A DNA stretch of 64,000 nt, from the NCBI GenBank assembly GCA_027489245.1, contig JAIYAC010000008.1:81806-145805 (forward strand). The letters run 5' to 3'. The notes below the pieces were generated by a model, which saw nothing but the letters and a program-made list of their open reading frames with translations, was not told the origin of the DNA and made no database searches. Position numbers and translations under genes: made by a program. Below are positions 63,566-64,000 of the stretch, one piece after another. Source of the stretch: Neisseriaceae bacterium (lineage in GTDB: Bacteria; Pseudomonadota; Gammaproteobacteria; Burkholderiales; Chromobacteriaceae). Position 1 is the first letter of the stretch; every line of letters begins with the position of its first letter.

Positions 63566-63937
63566 TGCGCCATACTGCATCCGCAGAGACACGACAGTAG
63601 CGTCAGCACGCAAGCCACAGCCACTTATGCAGCCACCAGCGATGCAACGCTCTCCGGGGCCGCGTGTGCCCAATCGCTTACCGAAGAATCAGGTCAATTA
63701 GCCTTGGACTCTACAGCTTGGTAGTACTCAGGTTGGGGGACTCCGGATGCGGCGAACGTTGGCCGCAGGTAAAGCAATGCAAGGGATGTAGCACGGGAAG
63801 CAACGAGGGGGCCGCAGGCCGGCGCGGGGTAACGTGGTGAACGAGGCTTATCGTCAGGTATCCGTTGAGGCCGCGACGTCGCGGCCAACGTTGGCCGCAA
63901 GCTGCGTCCGTCGACGGTGCCACGCACCAACAATACA
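63566..63937. other. Non-coding stretch with paired motif copies
   Basis: No ORF with recognisable protein features. It holds GTTGGCCGC at 63758 and the divergent pair at 63,891-63,908, and GC-rich sequence between. Confidence 0.5.
63891..63908. repeat. Palindromic pair of the GCGGCCAAC motif
   Basis: GCGGCCAAC directly followed by GTTGGCCGC, a perfect 18-bp palindrome; two opposing copies of the over-represented core motif, as uptake sequences often occur as inverted pairs. Confidence 0.6.
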
Positions 63938-63960
63938 GCCCGCTTGCGCGGGCTTTTCAC
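63938..63960 (+). terminator. Terminator near the window end
   Basis: Stem AGCCCGC/GCGGGCT with TTGC loop, followed by TTT. Confidence 0.6.
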
Positions 63961-64000
63961 ATCAGTACGGCGTGGCTTTCTTCGCCGCAAAGCACAAAGC

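Noticed and set aside
63694..63990. 98-codon minus-strand ORF at the end of the window
   Set aside because: It spans a terminator and motif copies, has low-complexity Arg/Pro-rich sequence and no ribosome site; it is more likely a chance ORF in a non-coding GC-rich stretch.

Overview
The window is GC-rich chromosome from a betaproteobacterium, most likely of the order Neisseriales and close to Chromobacteriaceae (Vogesella/Chromobacterium-like). This rests on the gene families and order seen (suhB, trmB, roxA, slyD, mgtE, aroE-mtgA, and glnA next to a DUF4124 gene and ntrBC, metR/metE). No rRNA or tRNA gene was seen, so the genus is an inference.

Positions 1-31,186 are core chromosome. They carry the end of suhB, a Trp-rich small protein, an HD-GYP protein, a ferredoxin reductase, trmB and a glutathione peroxidase. 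A nine-gene minus-strand cluster (14,097 to 6,398) follows: flavin amine-oxidase-like protein, DUF1365, cyclopropane-fatty-acid-synthase-like methyltransferase, chalcone-isomerase-fold protein, MFS transporter, DUF3833 lipoprotein, short-chain dehydrogenase, SnoaL-like protein and a MerR regulator. The regulator keeps the cobalamin-binding residues of CarH/LitR light sensors, so the cluster looks like a light- or photo-oxidation-responsive lipid-modification operon. Next come a hydroxyacid dehydrogenase, two FKBP-type isomerases, a DedA protein, an L16 hydroxylase, PrmC and MgtE. A six-PAS soluble chemoreceptor is translationally coupled to a three-domain CheW protein. The section ends with mtgA, aroE, a rhodanese and glnA, which has clear NtrC and sigma-54 sites.

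Positions 31,169-56,189 are an integrated genomic island of about 25 kb. It is bounded by a 15-bp direct repeat copied from the 3' end of glnA. The left end carries a tyrosine integrase and the two ends carry matching pairs of presumed integrase arm sites. The left third is a P4-like replication module: small ORFs, an AlpA-type regulator, a frameshifted Toprim/DUF927 primase-helicase, and 9-bp-phased GGGAAC repeats. After a scarred junction comes a complete minus-strand BREX type 3 phage-defence operon: WYL regulator, brxF, brxC, pglX, a Schlafen/AlbA_2-GHKL protein, brxH helicase, pglZ, and a 240-residue protein in the brxA position. Two orphan ORFs, one broken, close the island. The insertion separates glnA from DUF4124-ntrB-ntrC, which resume at 56,367.

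Positions 56,190-64,000 are core again: DUF4124, ntrB, ntrC, a GNAT acetyltransferase, divergent metR/metE, and 0.5 kb of non-coding DNA.

The most striking unexplained signal is a 12-mer, AGGTTGGCCGCA, with 12 exact copies in the 39 kb of core and none in the island. Its 9-mer core occurs about 42 times in the core against 3 in the island. It sits in all reading frames and forces the otherwise avoided codons AGG-TTG. It behaves like a DNA uptake sequence or a similar genome-wide signal.
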